Assembly (NCBI RefSeq): GCF_000417875.1
Contig: NW_006920880.1
Location: 502,260-566,259 of the forward strand
DNA: 64,000 bases
Reading direction: 5' to 3'
Source of the DNA: Pseudozyma flocculosa PF-1
Taxonomy: Eukaryota; Basidiomycota; Ustilaginomycetes; Ustilaginales; Ustilaginaceae
Shown: piece after piece, positions 32,094 to 41,682 of the stretch
Layout: each line of letters opens with the position of its first letter
How positions within the stretch are numbered: position 1 is the first letter of the stretch
Position numbers and translations under genes: made by a program
Notes under the pieces: model-generated
What the model saw: the letters and a program-made list of their open reading frames with translations, nothing else
Told to the model about the DNA's origin: nothing
Database searches by the model: none

Positions 32094-34277
32094 ATGAACA
32101 ACCAGCACGAGATCTCCGAGTCGGTCCCCGACTACCGGGGAGAGAGCCCCTCGACCCCCGACGACAAGAAGTCCTTCTCCGAGAAGGGCGAGTTTGAGGC
32201 CGCCCCCGTTCCCGCCCTCTACGATGCCGAGAAGGCGTCGGTCAAGGAGTACGAGGTCGAGGACATCCACAGCGGAAAGCAGTTCGACGAGCACTACTTC
32301 CCCGAGGAGGGCCAGCAGCTCACTGTCCGCGCTCTGACTGTCGGCACCCTCCTGGGATGCGTCGTCGCCGCCTCCAACGTCTACCTCGGCCTCAAGACCG
32401 GCTTCACCTTTGGCGCCTCGCTCTTTGGTGCCATTCTCGGTTTCGCCGCCCTCAAGTTCCTTGGCCGCGTCCTGCCTCCCAAGTTCGGTGGCGGCTTCTT
32501 CGGTCCCAAGGAGAACTGCACCGTCCAGACCTCGGCCACCGCCGCCGGTTCGCTCACGGGCATGTTCGTCGCCGCCGTCCCCGCCATGTACCAGCTCAAC
32601 CTGCTCAGCCTGAACCCCATGGACGACTTTGGCCGCCTGCTCTCGTTCTGCGCCGTCTCGGCCTACTACGGAGTCTTCTTCGCCGTCCCGCTGCGCAAGT
32701 TCTACATCCTCAAGCAGAGGCTCGTCTTCCCCACCCCGACCGCCACGGCCTTCACCATCCGCTCGCTCCACGTCCCCGGTGGCGAGGAGACGGCCAAGAA
32801 GCAGGCGCGCGTCCTCATGATCGCCTTTGCCGCCGCCTTCACCTTTGTTGTCGTCAACCAGTACGCCTCGGGCATCCTCATGGACTGGCACATCTTCTAC
32901 TGGCTCTACTCGTGGGGCTGGAAGAAAGCGCTCGTCGTCGACAACTGGGGCTGGTACATCGAGCTAACCCCGGCCTTCTTCGGCGCGGGTATGCTGTCCG
33001 GCATGAACGCCTCGTTCTCGTTCTTCGGCGGCTCGTTCCTCATGTGGGCCGTCATCGGACCCGCCATCGTCGCCACCGGCCAGGCCATGGGCAAGCAGTC
33101 CAAGGTCGAGCCCCTGCGCTGGAGCTACACCAGCATGTCGTTCGACCCCAGCAAGCAGCCCCTCAACGCCGCCTCGCCCCGTTACTGGGGTCTTTGGGTC
33201 GGTGTCCTGATGATGTTTGCCTACTCGTTTGCCGAGCTCGGCATGAACGGCCCCACCATCTACCGCGGCATCCGCGGCGCCGTCCTCAGCACCTACGACC
33301 AGATCCGCCGCCGCCCGGTGCGCGAGTTTGAGGCCGAGATCCCCGACCCTGTCAAGAAGGAGGACCAGATCCCCGGATGGGCCTGGATGTCCGGCCTGCT
33401 CCTCTCGATCATCTTCACCTGCGTCGTCTGCTGCGTCCAGTACCACATGAACCTCGGCAACGTCATCCTCGCCATCGTCCTCGCCTTCCTCTTTGCCTTT
33501 ATCGGCGTCCAGTCGACGGGCACCACCGACACCAACCCCGTCGGAACCGTTGCCAAGGCCAGCCAGCTCATCATCGGCGGCTGCCTCCGCGGCCAGGGCA
33601 AGACCGGCAACGGCGCCCTCCTCGAGAACCTCCTCGCCGGCTCCATCGCCTCGTCGGCCGCCGGCCACGCCGTCGACATGGTCGGTGACCTCAAGACCGG
33701 CCACCTCCTCCGCGCCAAGCCCAAGAACCAGTTCTGGGCCCAGGTCATCGGCTCGTTCTTCTCCATCTTCCTCTCGACCGGCCTCTTTGTCCTCTTCGCC
33801 AAGGCCTACCCCTGCATCATCGACGCCAGCCTCGCCGACGAGTGCTCCTTCCCCGCACCCGCCACCGCAGCCTGGAAGGCCGTCGCCCTCGCCGTCGTCT
33901 CCCCCAAGCTCCCCGTCTCGCTCTCGTCCGGTCTCACCGCCATCGGATTCGCCATCCTCGCCGTCATCACCGTCGTCGTGAAGCACCTCTGGATTCCTCA
34001 GCGCCACCACAAGTGGGTTCCTAACTGGAACGCCATTGGCCTCGGCTTCGTCGTGCCGCAGACGTACTACCCCATCGCAATGTGCTTTGGCGCTACTTTT
34101 GCACTCGTGTGGAGCAAGAAAGGACCAAAGTCCTTCGGCTCCTTTGCCGTTGCGCTTGCGGCCGGTATGGTCGCGGGCGAGGGAATGGGCGGTGTCATGA
34201 ACGCCGTGCTCACCATTGCTGGTGCTGGTGGTCTGGGTGACCCCTACGGCAGCCTGGTCGGTGTTCCCCCGTGGTAG
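32094..34277 (+). CDS. Oligopeptide transporter (OPT/YSL superfamily)
   Basis: Polytopic plasma- or vacuolar-membrane transporter for small peptides or metal-peptide conjugates. Single intronless exon, 727 residues, usual length for the YSL-like branch of OPT. A hydrophilic acidic N-terminus of about 70 residues (starts MNNQHEISESVPDYRGE) precedes FPEEGQQLTVRALTVGTLLG, the typical entry to helix 1, then SNVYLGLKTGFTFGASLFGA and GGGFFGPKENCTVQTSATAA, the conserved N-terminal OPT block. About 14 hydrophobic segments follow, including LIIGGCLRGQGKTGNGALLE and LGFVVPQTYYPIAM; the C-terminus is GVMNAVLTIAGAGGLGDPYG. Codon bias is among the strongest in the window (C-ending), suggesting high expression. 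The substrate (peptide versus iron chelate) cannot be told from sequence. The gene follows a 5.4-kb gene-free stretch. Confidence 0.94.
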   Translation: MNNQHEISESVPDYRGESPSTPDDKKSFSEKGEFEAAPVPALYDAEKASVKEYEVEDIHSGKQFDEHYFPEEGQQLTVRALTVGTLLGCVVAASNVYLGLKTGFTFGASLFGAILGFAALKFLGRVLPPKFGGGFFGPKENCTVQTSATAAGSLTGMFVAAVPAMYQLNLLSLNPMDDFGRLLSFCAVSAYYGVFFAVPLRKFYILKQRLVFPTPTATAFTIRSLHVPGGEETAKKQARVLMIAFAAAFTFVVVNQYASGILMDWHIFYWLYSWGWKKALVVDNWGWYIELTPAFFGAGMLSGMNASFSFFGGSFLMWAVIGPAIVATGQAMGKQSKVEPLRWSYTSMSFDPSKQPLNAASPRYWGLWVGVLMMFAYSFAELGMNGPTIYRGIRGAVLSTYDQIRRRPVREFEAEIPDPVKKEDQIPGWAWMSGLLLSIIFTCVVCCVQYHMNLGNVILAIVLAFLFAFIGVQSTGTTDTNPVGTVAKASQLIIGGCLRGQGKTGNGALLENLLAGSIASSAAGHAVDMVGDLKTGHLLRAKPKNQFWAQVIGSFFSIFLSTGLFVLFAKAYPCIIDASLADECSFPAPATAAWKAVALAVVSPKLPVSLSSGLTAIGFAILAVITVVVKHLWIPQRHHKWVPNWNAIGLGFVVPQTYYPIAMCFGATFALVWSKKGPKSFGSFAVALAAGMVAGEGMGGVMNAVLTIAGAGGLGDPYGSLVGVPPW

Positions 34278-35619
34278 ATCTTCTCCCCCGTCGGGATTCC
34301 TTTCCCTTTCTCTTTTGTTACGATACCCCTCCGCCTCTCCTCTGTCAACGTCTCCCTCACGCTCCGTTCACGTTCACGAATACGGAATGTCATTGTCACC
34401 TTGGTCTCTTCACAAACATCGCGCGCGCGCGACTGGGCAGGCGAGGGAGCGACGCGGCCGAAGCACCGCAACGCCGGCCAGTCAATCTTTGTCTTTCCTC
34501 GTCTCAACATCATCTCGACGACCCAACGCTCACGAGTGCATTAGCGTGGTCGCCGATTCGGCTGCTCCGAATGCAGTTCAGTACGAACCCTCGTCGGCGC
34601 CGAGGCGGGTGGTGGCCCCCACCTGTCGGCCCCACATCGGAGGCGCGTCGTGAAACCTGCCTCGGCGCCTGCGGATCTTGACAGCCCCCCACCCGAGGGC
34701 GCGGACCGCCACCGTGCATGGTGCCTGGTACCTGACGGCGCCTCGGCTCCCCCGCCCTGCTCCGTCGCGCCCTACCAACCGACCTGCAACGCCACCCACA
34801 AGCCGGGAGGGTGCTCGGGATGGCGTGCAAGCATGCCACTCGACGCCACTGGCCCTCGCCGCATCTGATATTCGACAAATCGGGTTTCGGACACCAGATT
34901 CGAGGGACTGCGCTGTTCGTGTTGGGCCTGGTGACCAAATAACTCTCATGCCACTCGTCCCCGGCCTGTCCCTGACGCATTGAGGTCCTGCTTAGCCTGG
35001 CGCACACAAGAATGGCGCACAGAAGTATGGCGCACAGCATACGGTACGAGCAATGGCGGAGCTTCACAGCTCAATTGTCATAAAAGGTCAGACAGGGAAC
35101 GGCATAAGAGCATAGACAAGAAGCGGCGTAGCAAAACGGCAGGCCGATGGGCGGACATCGAGTACGGCACCGGGAAAGTCATTAGGGCGGAGTCGGGGCG
35201 TCGTTAGTACGGGCGAGCAGCGATCCTACGAACAGAGACACTGCGCTGGGCGAGAGGCGTTGGGCTGGCTAGAAGTATACAGGGCGTGGAATGTCGATGG
35301 TACAATGCCGCCTCGTCGTCGTGAATGCGGCGGGACAAGGAATCGTGAATGGCCCGTCGAGAAACGTGGCAAGGTGGCGGTCGCACTGGTCGTCAGAGTG
35401 AAGTGGTATCAAAAGCGTGTTCGTCATGCTCATGCGGGTCGAAAGGCAGAGGTCGTATTCTGCGCTGATGTCGTAGCATCCGAGGGCAAGGTCATCGCGG
35501 TCTTGTCCTCGAGAATGTCCGTGGAAGAAATTAGGGAGTCATCGTCGTTGTCGTGGGTCGTTGCTTTCGTCGAGGTCGGGTCCGTTGCCGTCATGAGATA
35601 GGCGGGCGACTCTGGCCCA
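34278..35619. other. Convergent intergenic region between OPT and GH18 genes
   Basis: About 1.3 kb, no gene seen. It contains three phased copies of TGGCGCACA (listed separately). More AT-rich than its surroundings between about 34860 and 35560. Confidence 0.4.
34998..35036 (+). repeat. Three 15-bp phased TGGCGCACA copies
   Basis: TGGCGCACA occurs at 34998, 35013 and 35028, exactly 15 bp apart, with related flanks (ACAAGAA, AGAAGTA, GCATACG). A short tandem repeat in the 3' flank of the OPT gene; no function is evident. Confidence 0.8.
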
Positions 35620-36738
35620 CTACTTGAGGCCGGAGGCATCGGTAATGACCTTGAGGCGGGAGGCCGTCATGTGCGGGTACTCCCAGAACATGGCGCCGCC
35701 CTTCCAGCCGTTCTGCACGGCCGTCTTGAGGCACTGTCCAAGCACCGAGGGCTTCATGAAGCCGTTGCCGGCGTCCTGGGCCGTGGCCGGCTTGCCCACC
35801 ACGAGCTTGTCGAGCGGCACCTTGGAGTACTTGGCGATCTCAAACAGCGACGTCTTGGGATAGTAGTCTCCAGAGTCCCACAGGAGGCTTTCGCACGTTT
35901 CGAACGTCCCTTGGTTATAAAACTGCACTCCATACCAGTCGATAAGATTTCCGACCTCCTGGTGGATCCTTGTGTAGCCGCCATCCTTGTAGATGTCGGT
36001 ATTGAACCAAGGCGCGAGGGGGGCGTGTGTGATGAGGTACGTCGGGCTGGGAAGGTTGGCGCGGAGGCTCTTTGTGAGGTCGATGAGCCACTGAACGGAC
36101 TTGCCCTGGTCGAAGAGGTCCTCTTCCTCGTAGTCGACATCGACGCCGTCGAGGCCCATCTTCTTGACCCAGTCGGCAATCTCCTTGCCCAGCTGGGTCG
36201 GGTTGCGGCCCATCGACTGCGGCTTGTCGGTGGCGCCAAAGAGCGACACCATGAGCTTCTTGCCCGCCCCCGCGTACCGGCTCTTGAACCACTTGCGGTC
36301 CGCAGCCGACTTGGCGGCGAACTTGGCCGCATTGTCCGCCACGCCAAACTTGACCGTCCAAAAGGCGAAGTTGTAGACGTCAAAGTTGTCGATCTGGTAG
36401 TAGGGCGGCGCGCCGTAGGTCTGGCTGGGGACGTCGCTGTCGCCGTAGACGACGAAGCGAGGCGCAGAGACCGAGTCGATGTCGGCCGTGGGGAAGCCGC
36501 CTTCGAGCATGCGCGTGCCGGGGAGGAGATCAAGCTTGGGCTCGGCCTGGTTCATACCGAGCAGACCGCTCACGGCGCCCCAGACGCCGTGCGAGACCTT
36601 GGCGGCGAGGCTGTCGTCGTAAATCTCGGGTCGCAGGCCATTGAACGAATCGTATAGGGTCACCTGCTGGTGCGGTGCGGCGTGAGCACCCGTGGCGGCA
36701 AGGCCGATTGCAAGGGAGGCAGCGACGGTCGCGCGCAT
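35620..36738 (-). CDS. Secreted glycoside hydrolase family 18 protein (chitinase/endoglycosidase-like)
   Basis: Predicted secreted hydrolase acting on chitin or N-glycan GlcNAc linkages. Single exon, 372 residues. It starts MRATVAASLAIGLAATGAHA, a good signal peptide with an AHA-A cleavage site. The catalytic GH18 signature is GLDGVDVDYEEEDLF, i.e. DxxDxDxE complete, with the acid Glu at about 204; ahead of it lies KKLMVSLFGAT, the second conserved GH18 strand. The barrel continues through LPSPTYLITHAP and IDWYGVQFYNQG (substrate-binding YxQ/YN) to GGAMFWEY. No chitin-binding module, Ser/Thr linker or GPI signal follows. An in-frame ATG 87 bp upstream would bury the signal peptide, so the later start is used. 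Chitinase and endo-beta-N-acetylglucosaminidase cannot be separated by eye. Confidence 0.92.
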   Translation of the reverse strand: MRATVAASLAIGLAATGAHAAPHQQVTLYDSFNGLRPEIYDDSLAAKVSHGVWGAVSGLLGMNQAEPKLDLLPGTRMLEGGFPTADIDSVSAPRFVVYGDSDVPSQTYGAPPYYQIDNFDVYNFAFWTVKFGVADNAAKFAAKSAADRKWFKSRYAGAGKKLMVSLFGATDKPQSMGRNPTQLGKEIADWVKKMGLDGVDVDYEEEDLFDQGKSVQWLIDLTKSLRANLPSPTYLITHAPLAPWFNTDIYKDGGYTRIHQEVGNLIDWYGVQFYNQGTFETCESLLWDSGDYYPKTSLFEIAKYSKVPLDKLVVGKPATAQDAGNGFMKPSVLGQCLKTAVQNGWKGGAMFWEYPHMTASRLKVITDASGLK

Positions 36739-39287
36739 CTCGTCCAGCGGCGATGTGGTCGGATTGATGAATTTGGTATGGTACGAGGGGGTCTTAGGTC
36801 GTCCTGCGGAATGTTCGACGATCAAAGGCCGGGTTTATTCTGAAGCAGAGCGAGGAACGATGGAATAGTTGGCGATCAAGAGGAGGGGAGTTGAAGGGAT
36901 GGGGGATGAGGGGAATGGGCGTTGGATGTTTTGCTGGCCTTGAGAACGGCGCATCGACGAGGTCTTATACGTTTGGCGTTGATGCTCCTCGTACCCAGCG
37001 CAGCGCCTGTCTAGACAGAGAGTTCCCTGCGACCAGCCGCGGGAGGGAGGACGAGCGGGTGCACCGGCGACTGCCATTCAGGAATGCGAGAGTTAGAGCC
37101 GGCTGCATGTCACGGGAAGATCTACCTCTTGCGCTGCAAAGCTGTCGGGCATCAAGCTTCGCCTCGCCTGTTTGCCATTGCGGTGCCTAAAGGTCGGGCG
37201 TGGGAGAGGCCTGGAGCGACAGGGTCAGGGTCGCGGCGCGATGGTCGAGCAAGCTCCGACGGCAGAGTTGCTGCCGTAGCGAGGTCGAGGCGATGGGAGA
37301 AGCAAGCTGCAACGACGACAGAGCGAGCGAAGTTTGGCTAGGCAAGGCGAGGCTAGGCCAGGCCAGGCCAGACAAGGCAAGGCAGGGCAGAAGAGATCAG
37401 GCATCGAAGCTGATCGACGTGCATCCCTCCGCCTGCGGCCCGGTCTCGTAATCGCGAGAGACAGCAGCGGCAGCGCCACCTTTTGTGGCTTGCTCATGCC
37501 CTTGCTGCCCGTCGCCCCTTTTCAAAGTGCATACGATGCTCATCATGCCTGTTTGGAAGCAAGGTGTGCGGAACAAGCTCAAAGGTGGCTGGCCCTGTCA
37601 CGGACGAAGCTCGCAAAGCCCTTTGCCGGGTGAAGCTTGCGGTGCCCTTTGCCTGCCCTGCCACGATGGCTATGCGGCGTTAGCCTAGTGTCCCAGCCTA
37701 AAAAAGGCCAAATGGGCGTCACGCTCCCCCGCCATCGTCGTGGCTTTCTCGCATGGAGGCAGGCTGCGAGCATGTGGCTCATTGAGGCTGTCCAGCAGCC
37801 GCGACGGACCCCTCTGCGGGGACCGGTGGCCTGGCTGGCTGCGTGTACAAGTTAGCCCGAATTGGAAGTTCAGCCCCGGCAGCCGCCGGTTGCCGGAGGG
37901 CGGGCGGGCCGCAGCGAGGGCGGCAGCAGGTTGGAAGGTAGGTCAACATTCAACATTTTCGTTTCTGCGGCGCGTCGGCGGTGCTCAGGCTTGCTCACCT
38001 GCTCGCTTGCTCGCCTGCTCGCCTTGGCTTGCTTCGGCCCAGCTCTGACGGAGTTTGGGCAAGCGGAGACAGCTCAAGCACACCCTGCAGGCGAAATTTT
38101 CGAGTGGGGGAAGCAGGTCCGTCGATCTTCCGACGACTCCTTGCTTGCCTGTGGGCGCAGCGCAAGAGTGGCCGGGCAGCCGGGCCAGGTGCAACTCTAC
38201 CGTCGCACATGCTTTGGTACGCTGCGATGCGCGGATGTTGACCTGTTGCTGTCGCCGGCATTAGCCTGGTTCCTGGGCCGGGCCGGGATGGGCGGGGCCA
38301 GGACCACACCGTCGGCCCTTGCTTGCCTTTGGGCCCCGAAAAAGGCAGGCCCAGGGCAGAGCAGGGCAGGGCAGAGCAGAGCAGAGCAGGGCGGCGCAGC
38401 GTAGCCTCGCTTGCCGAGGCAAAGTCAAGCAAGGTGTTGGTCTCCACCTCCACGCTGCGCCGTCCAAGACCAACACCCGTCTTGGCCGCGCTCCCGCGGT
38501 GAAGCCACGCGTAGAAAAAACAGGGAGTGGCCCCAGTCTATCCGCTTGGGTCGTCACCGGTGCCGTCTCAGGACCAAACCGGCAACACGCCAAAGACAGA
38601 AGCTCGAGTCATCGATCGAGGTCGAGGCAGAGCCAAAAGAGCGGGGCCGGCGGTAGCGCTCTCGAAGCCGCCGCCCGCCCGAGCTGGCCGGGCGGGCGGC
38701 GGCGCGCACTCCAACTCCGCTCCGCCTCCACAGCCAGCAGACGGGCGGCTGCGCTACCGTTGACCACACTTCTAACCCCAATCGCTCCACCGAAGCCTGG
38801 TTGTGCACGCTCCCGGCGCCCCTCCGAGCGTGAGGACTTAGCTCCTCTCACGTCATCTCCGCCCCTCGAAGAGCCGATCCAGGCCTCCCGAGACGACGTC
38901 GGGCCTCACAGCGATCACGGACAGCGCGGGAGACTTCCAAAGTGGCCACGCCCGACCCCGGCGGTGCGAGGGCCCGTCGCTGAAGGATGACAGGCAGCGA
39001 GGCAGGTACGTACCAGGATTAGAGACAGATTGGAGGCACTCCAAACACGCTCGCACCGACCGTCACCGCCGGCCCAAAGCCAAGGCAGCAGCAGCATCGG
39101 CCGATACAGAAAGAAGGTTCGAACTCAAAGAAGAGAGCGCGAGAGGGCACGTCGACCCCGTCTACGTCTTGGTGCATGGGGCCTCGAGCAAGCTTGTCAT
39201 AAGATTGGCAGGGTTCTACAAGATTAAGCGCGACGTTTGAATCAAGAATCGTTTCCGTCACCGTATAACGAGGCGTGACCGGTCAGG
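36739..39287. other. Gene-free region between GH18 and Zn2Cys6 genes
   Basis: About 2.5 kb. Contains the GH18 promoter and several short-unit tracts: AGGCAAGGC/AGGCCAGGCC at 37340-37390, GCTTGCTCGCCTGCTCGCC at 37990-38030, and GGGCAGAGCAGAGCAG at 38345-38400. A GGTACGTACC palindrome lies at about 39005. No gene supportable on either strand. Confidence 0.4.
36964..36969 (-). promoter_or_regulatory. TATA box of the GH18 gene
   Basis: TATAAG on the minus strand (GTATAAGACC), about 225 bp upstream of the chosen GH18 start. It implies a leader of roughly 190 nt; plausible but untested. Confidence 0.45.
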
Positions 39288-41682
39288 CTAGAACCACGCG
39301 TGCGGTTGAGCGTCCCTCTGCGGCAGCGGATCGGTAAAGGCAGGGTAGAGCTCGGTGCCGCCGTGGTAGACGATGCTGGATCCGGAAGGATCTTGATGCC
39401 CCTCGGGTGCGGCGTGCTGCGAGGTCCCGGCAGGCACAGGGGCGACTCCTCCAAGAACAGAGGGCACCGCGCCGCCCTGCATCTCGGACACGCCCAGGTC
39501 GGGCATCGGCGCCGACATGGCGCCAAACGAGGGCGCTGGCTGTGCTTGTCCGTGGTGGTGCTCGTGCTGGTGGCTGGGATACGCCGGGAGCGCTGTCGGA
39601 TCTTGTGCGTTGCCAGGAAACGAGTGGACTCGGTGCGGCGTCGGTCTCTGTTCAGCCGCGTTGGTGGGACGCAGGGTCGCCGTGTCGTCCAGAGGGGGCC
39701 GTGCCATGCCCGCTGCCTCGAGCCCGCTAAACGTCGTTCGGCTGGGCGTCATTCCAGCGGACGCCGCAAGGACCGCCGATCCCGTCGAAGTCGTCCGAGA
39801 CGGGGACCAGCCGGCATCCGGATGCTCTGCGGCGTCGGCCTGTCCGTTGTTGTGGTGGCCCTCTGCCGCTCGGTGGTCGGTACCAAACGGTGATATCGTC
39901 GTCGAGCCCGACAGGTCGATCGAGTGCGCCCTGTCGAGGTTGCTGCTGTTGCTGCGGCTGCCCTGCGAAGAGCCGGGTATGCTCTGCCACGACGCTTTGT
40001 GCGCCTGCGGCTGGTGCAGGACGAGCGACGGTCTGTCCGCATGGCTCGCTTGTCCTGCTCCGTTGCTCGAAGAGTTGCTCGGTCCAGCGCCGGACCATTG
40101 CGCCATGTCTTGCGCGGCGTGGGATTGCAACGGCATGTGAGGCTGTCCGCCGTGCTGCTGCTGCTGCTGCTGGTCTCGGGGCAAAGGCTGCGCCTGCTGC
40201 GGCGGCATCGAGACCGGACGAGGCCCCACGTTCGAGCGGCCTTGACGCTCTGTCCTGGCGCGCTCTCGGCAGACATGTAGCTGCTGTGCCAGCGCAGCGT
40301 CCCGCGGCAGGATCGCCGATGTGTCCATGCGCAGCAACCATGCTTGGGCGTCTGGAATGTCGTCGCTGCGGATCAGACGCGGCCTCGAGGGCCGGGCCGG
40401 CCGGGAAAAGCCGCACAGGCTGCCCTCGAGGACGCAGAGCTGGATCCAGATCCGCTGCGCATTGTGCGTCCAATCCCGCTCGTCGATCGCGCCGCTGTTC
40501 TGGTGCATCGCCGCGGTCGCCCCATCCGCGAGGCCGGTGTACGAGGCGCCCGGTCCGTCGAAGCTGGCGTGAAGGCCCAGCTCGTACGCATACCCGATGG
40601 CGCGGGTGAGGCGGCGAAGCGCGAGGGCGCCGGGCACGCCGCTGCGCATGCATGTCACCAGGATGGCGAGGACGTGGTCGAGCGAGCAGAGGTCCTGCAC
40701 CGCAGCGAGGTTCATCAAGGCGTCGGACGCGCCGTGGCAGCGCTCGTAGAGGTCCGGCCGGCGCAGCGTGCTGGCCGTCGTCAGGATCGCCGAAAACGAG
40801 AGCGGCCACCTCTCCCGGACGTAGTCGTACGACGTCAGCGGCGGGCCCAACGTAGGCAAGTCCGGCATCTGCTGCTGTGGAAAGCTGCCACATTGTCCGG
40901 CAGGGCGGCACCACGCGGCGGTCCGGTCGTCAAAGAGTCAGCATTGTGCGGCAGAACCCGCGGGGACACGCGGCGCGGAGGCATACTCACCTGTCAAAGA
41001 GCTCCATGGCGTCGATTGGCGAGATCATGCCCAGGCGCACGGCGTCGTCTTGGAGGCTCGAGGCGATGTGCACGCTGACCGGCTCTGGCCGCGGTCTAGC
41101 TTGGGAGGAGGGATATCGCTCGCCTCGAGCCGGATCGATCCACTCGGAAGCAAAGCCGCTCGGACGGGGCGGCGTAACCTCATCCCGAGCGTGTGCCATG
41201 CCCCGCGCGAAGAGGGGCTGCTGCGCGTATCCCGAAAAGGTGTTGCACGAGGTCGAGGCAAAAGGCATCGCATCGTAGGGCCCGCCGCCGCTGTGTCCCA
41301 TCGACGCTCCGTGCAGCCAGGCGGCTCCACCGTCGCCCAGGATGCCAGCCTCGGAAGAGGTCGATGCCGACAGCGACCTCGAGCTCCACGCCGGGTCCGG
41401 GCTGTCCTTGAGCTTCTTGCCGCGGTGGTGCGGGCGGTACTGGCAATTGAGGTTGAGACGGACGCAGCGCTTGCACCGCTCGTCGCTGGGCTGCGCCTTG
41501 CCGCACTTGGTCTTGATCTTTCGACAGTTTAGGCAAGCCAGGTTCGAGCCGCGCTTGAACGGCGGCGACGACGACGGCGAGCCGTCGGGCCAGGCCGGAT
41601 GCTGCGCGATGTTGGCAAAGCTCGAGCTCGAGCTGCCTTCGCCGGCGACGGTGTGGTGGGCGTGTTGGAAGTCAAAGTCCAT
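39288..41682 (-). CDS. Zn2Cys6 fungal transcription factor
   Basis: Binuclear zinc-cluster regulator. Exons 40991-41682 and 39288-40884, intron 40885-40990 (GTGAGT...GGCAG, phase 2); 762 residues. The cluster lies near residues 50-80: CLNCRKIKTKC, then nine residues, CKRCVRLNLNC, i.e. C-x2-C-x6-C-x9-C-x2-C-x6-C. After a Ser/Gly-rich linker the fungal middle homology region begins at ISPIDAMELFDS (formed across the junction), SYDYVRERWPLSFSAILTTA and RRLTRAIGYAYELGLH, with IQLCVLEGSLCGFSRP. The C-terminal 300 residues are Gln/His/Pro/Ser-rich (DQQQQQQHGG), a likely activation region. The acceptor at 40884 was chosen because three closer CAG sites break phase. Targets unknown; an open frame continues upstream of the start but reads like leader. 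Confidence 0.9.

Noticed and set aside
32964..34010. Long open frame antisense to the OPT gene
   Set aside because: Mirror of strongly biased C-ending codons on the other strand; Asp/Gly/Glu-rich translation without homology.
35671..36657. 328-codon open frame antisense to the GH18 gene
   Set aside because: Shadow of the GH18 coding sequence; no recognisable protein features.
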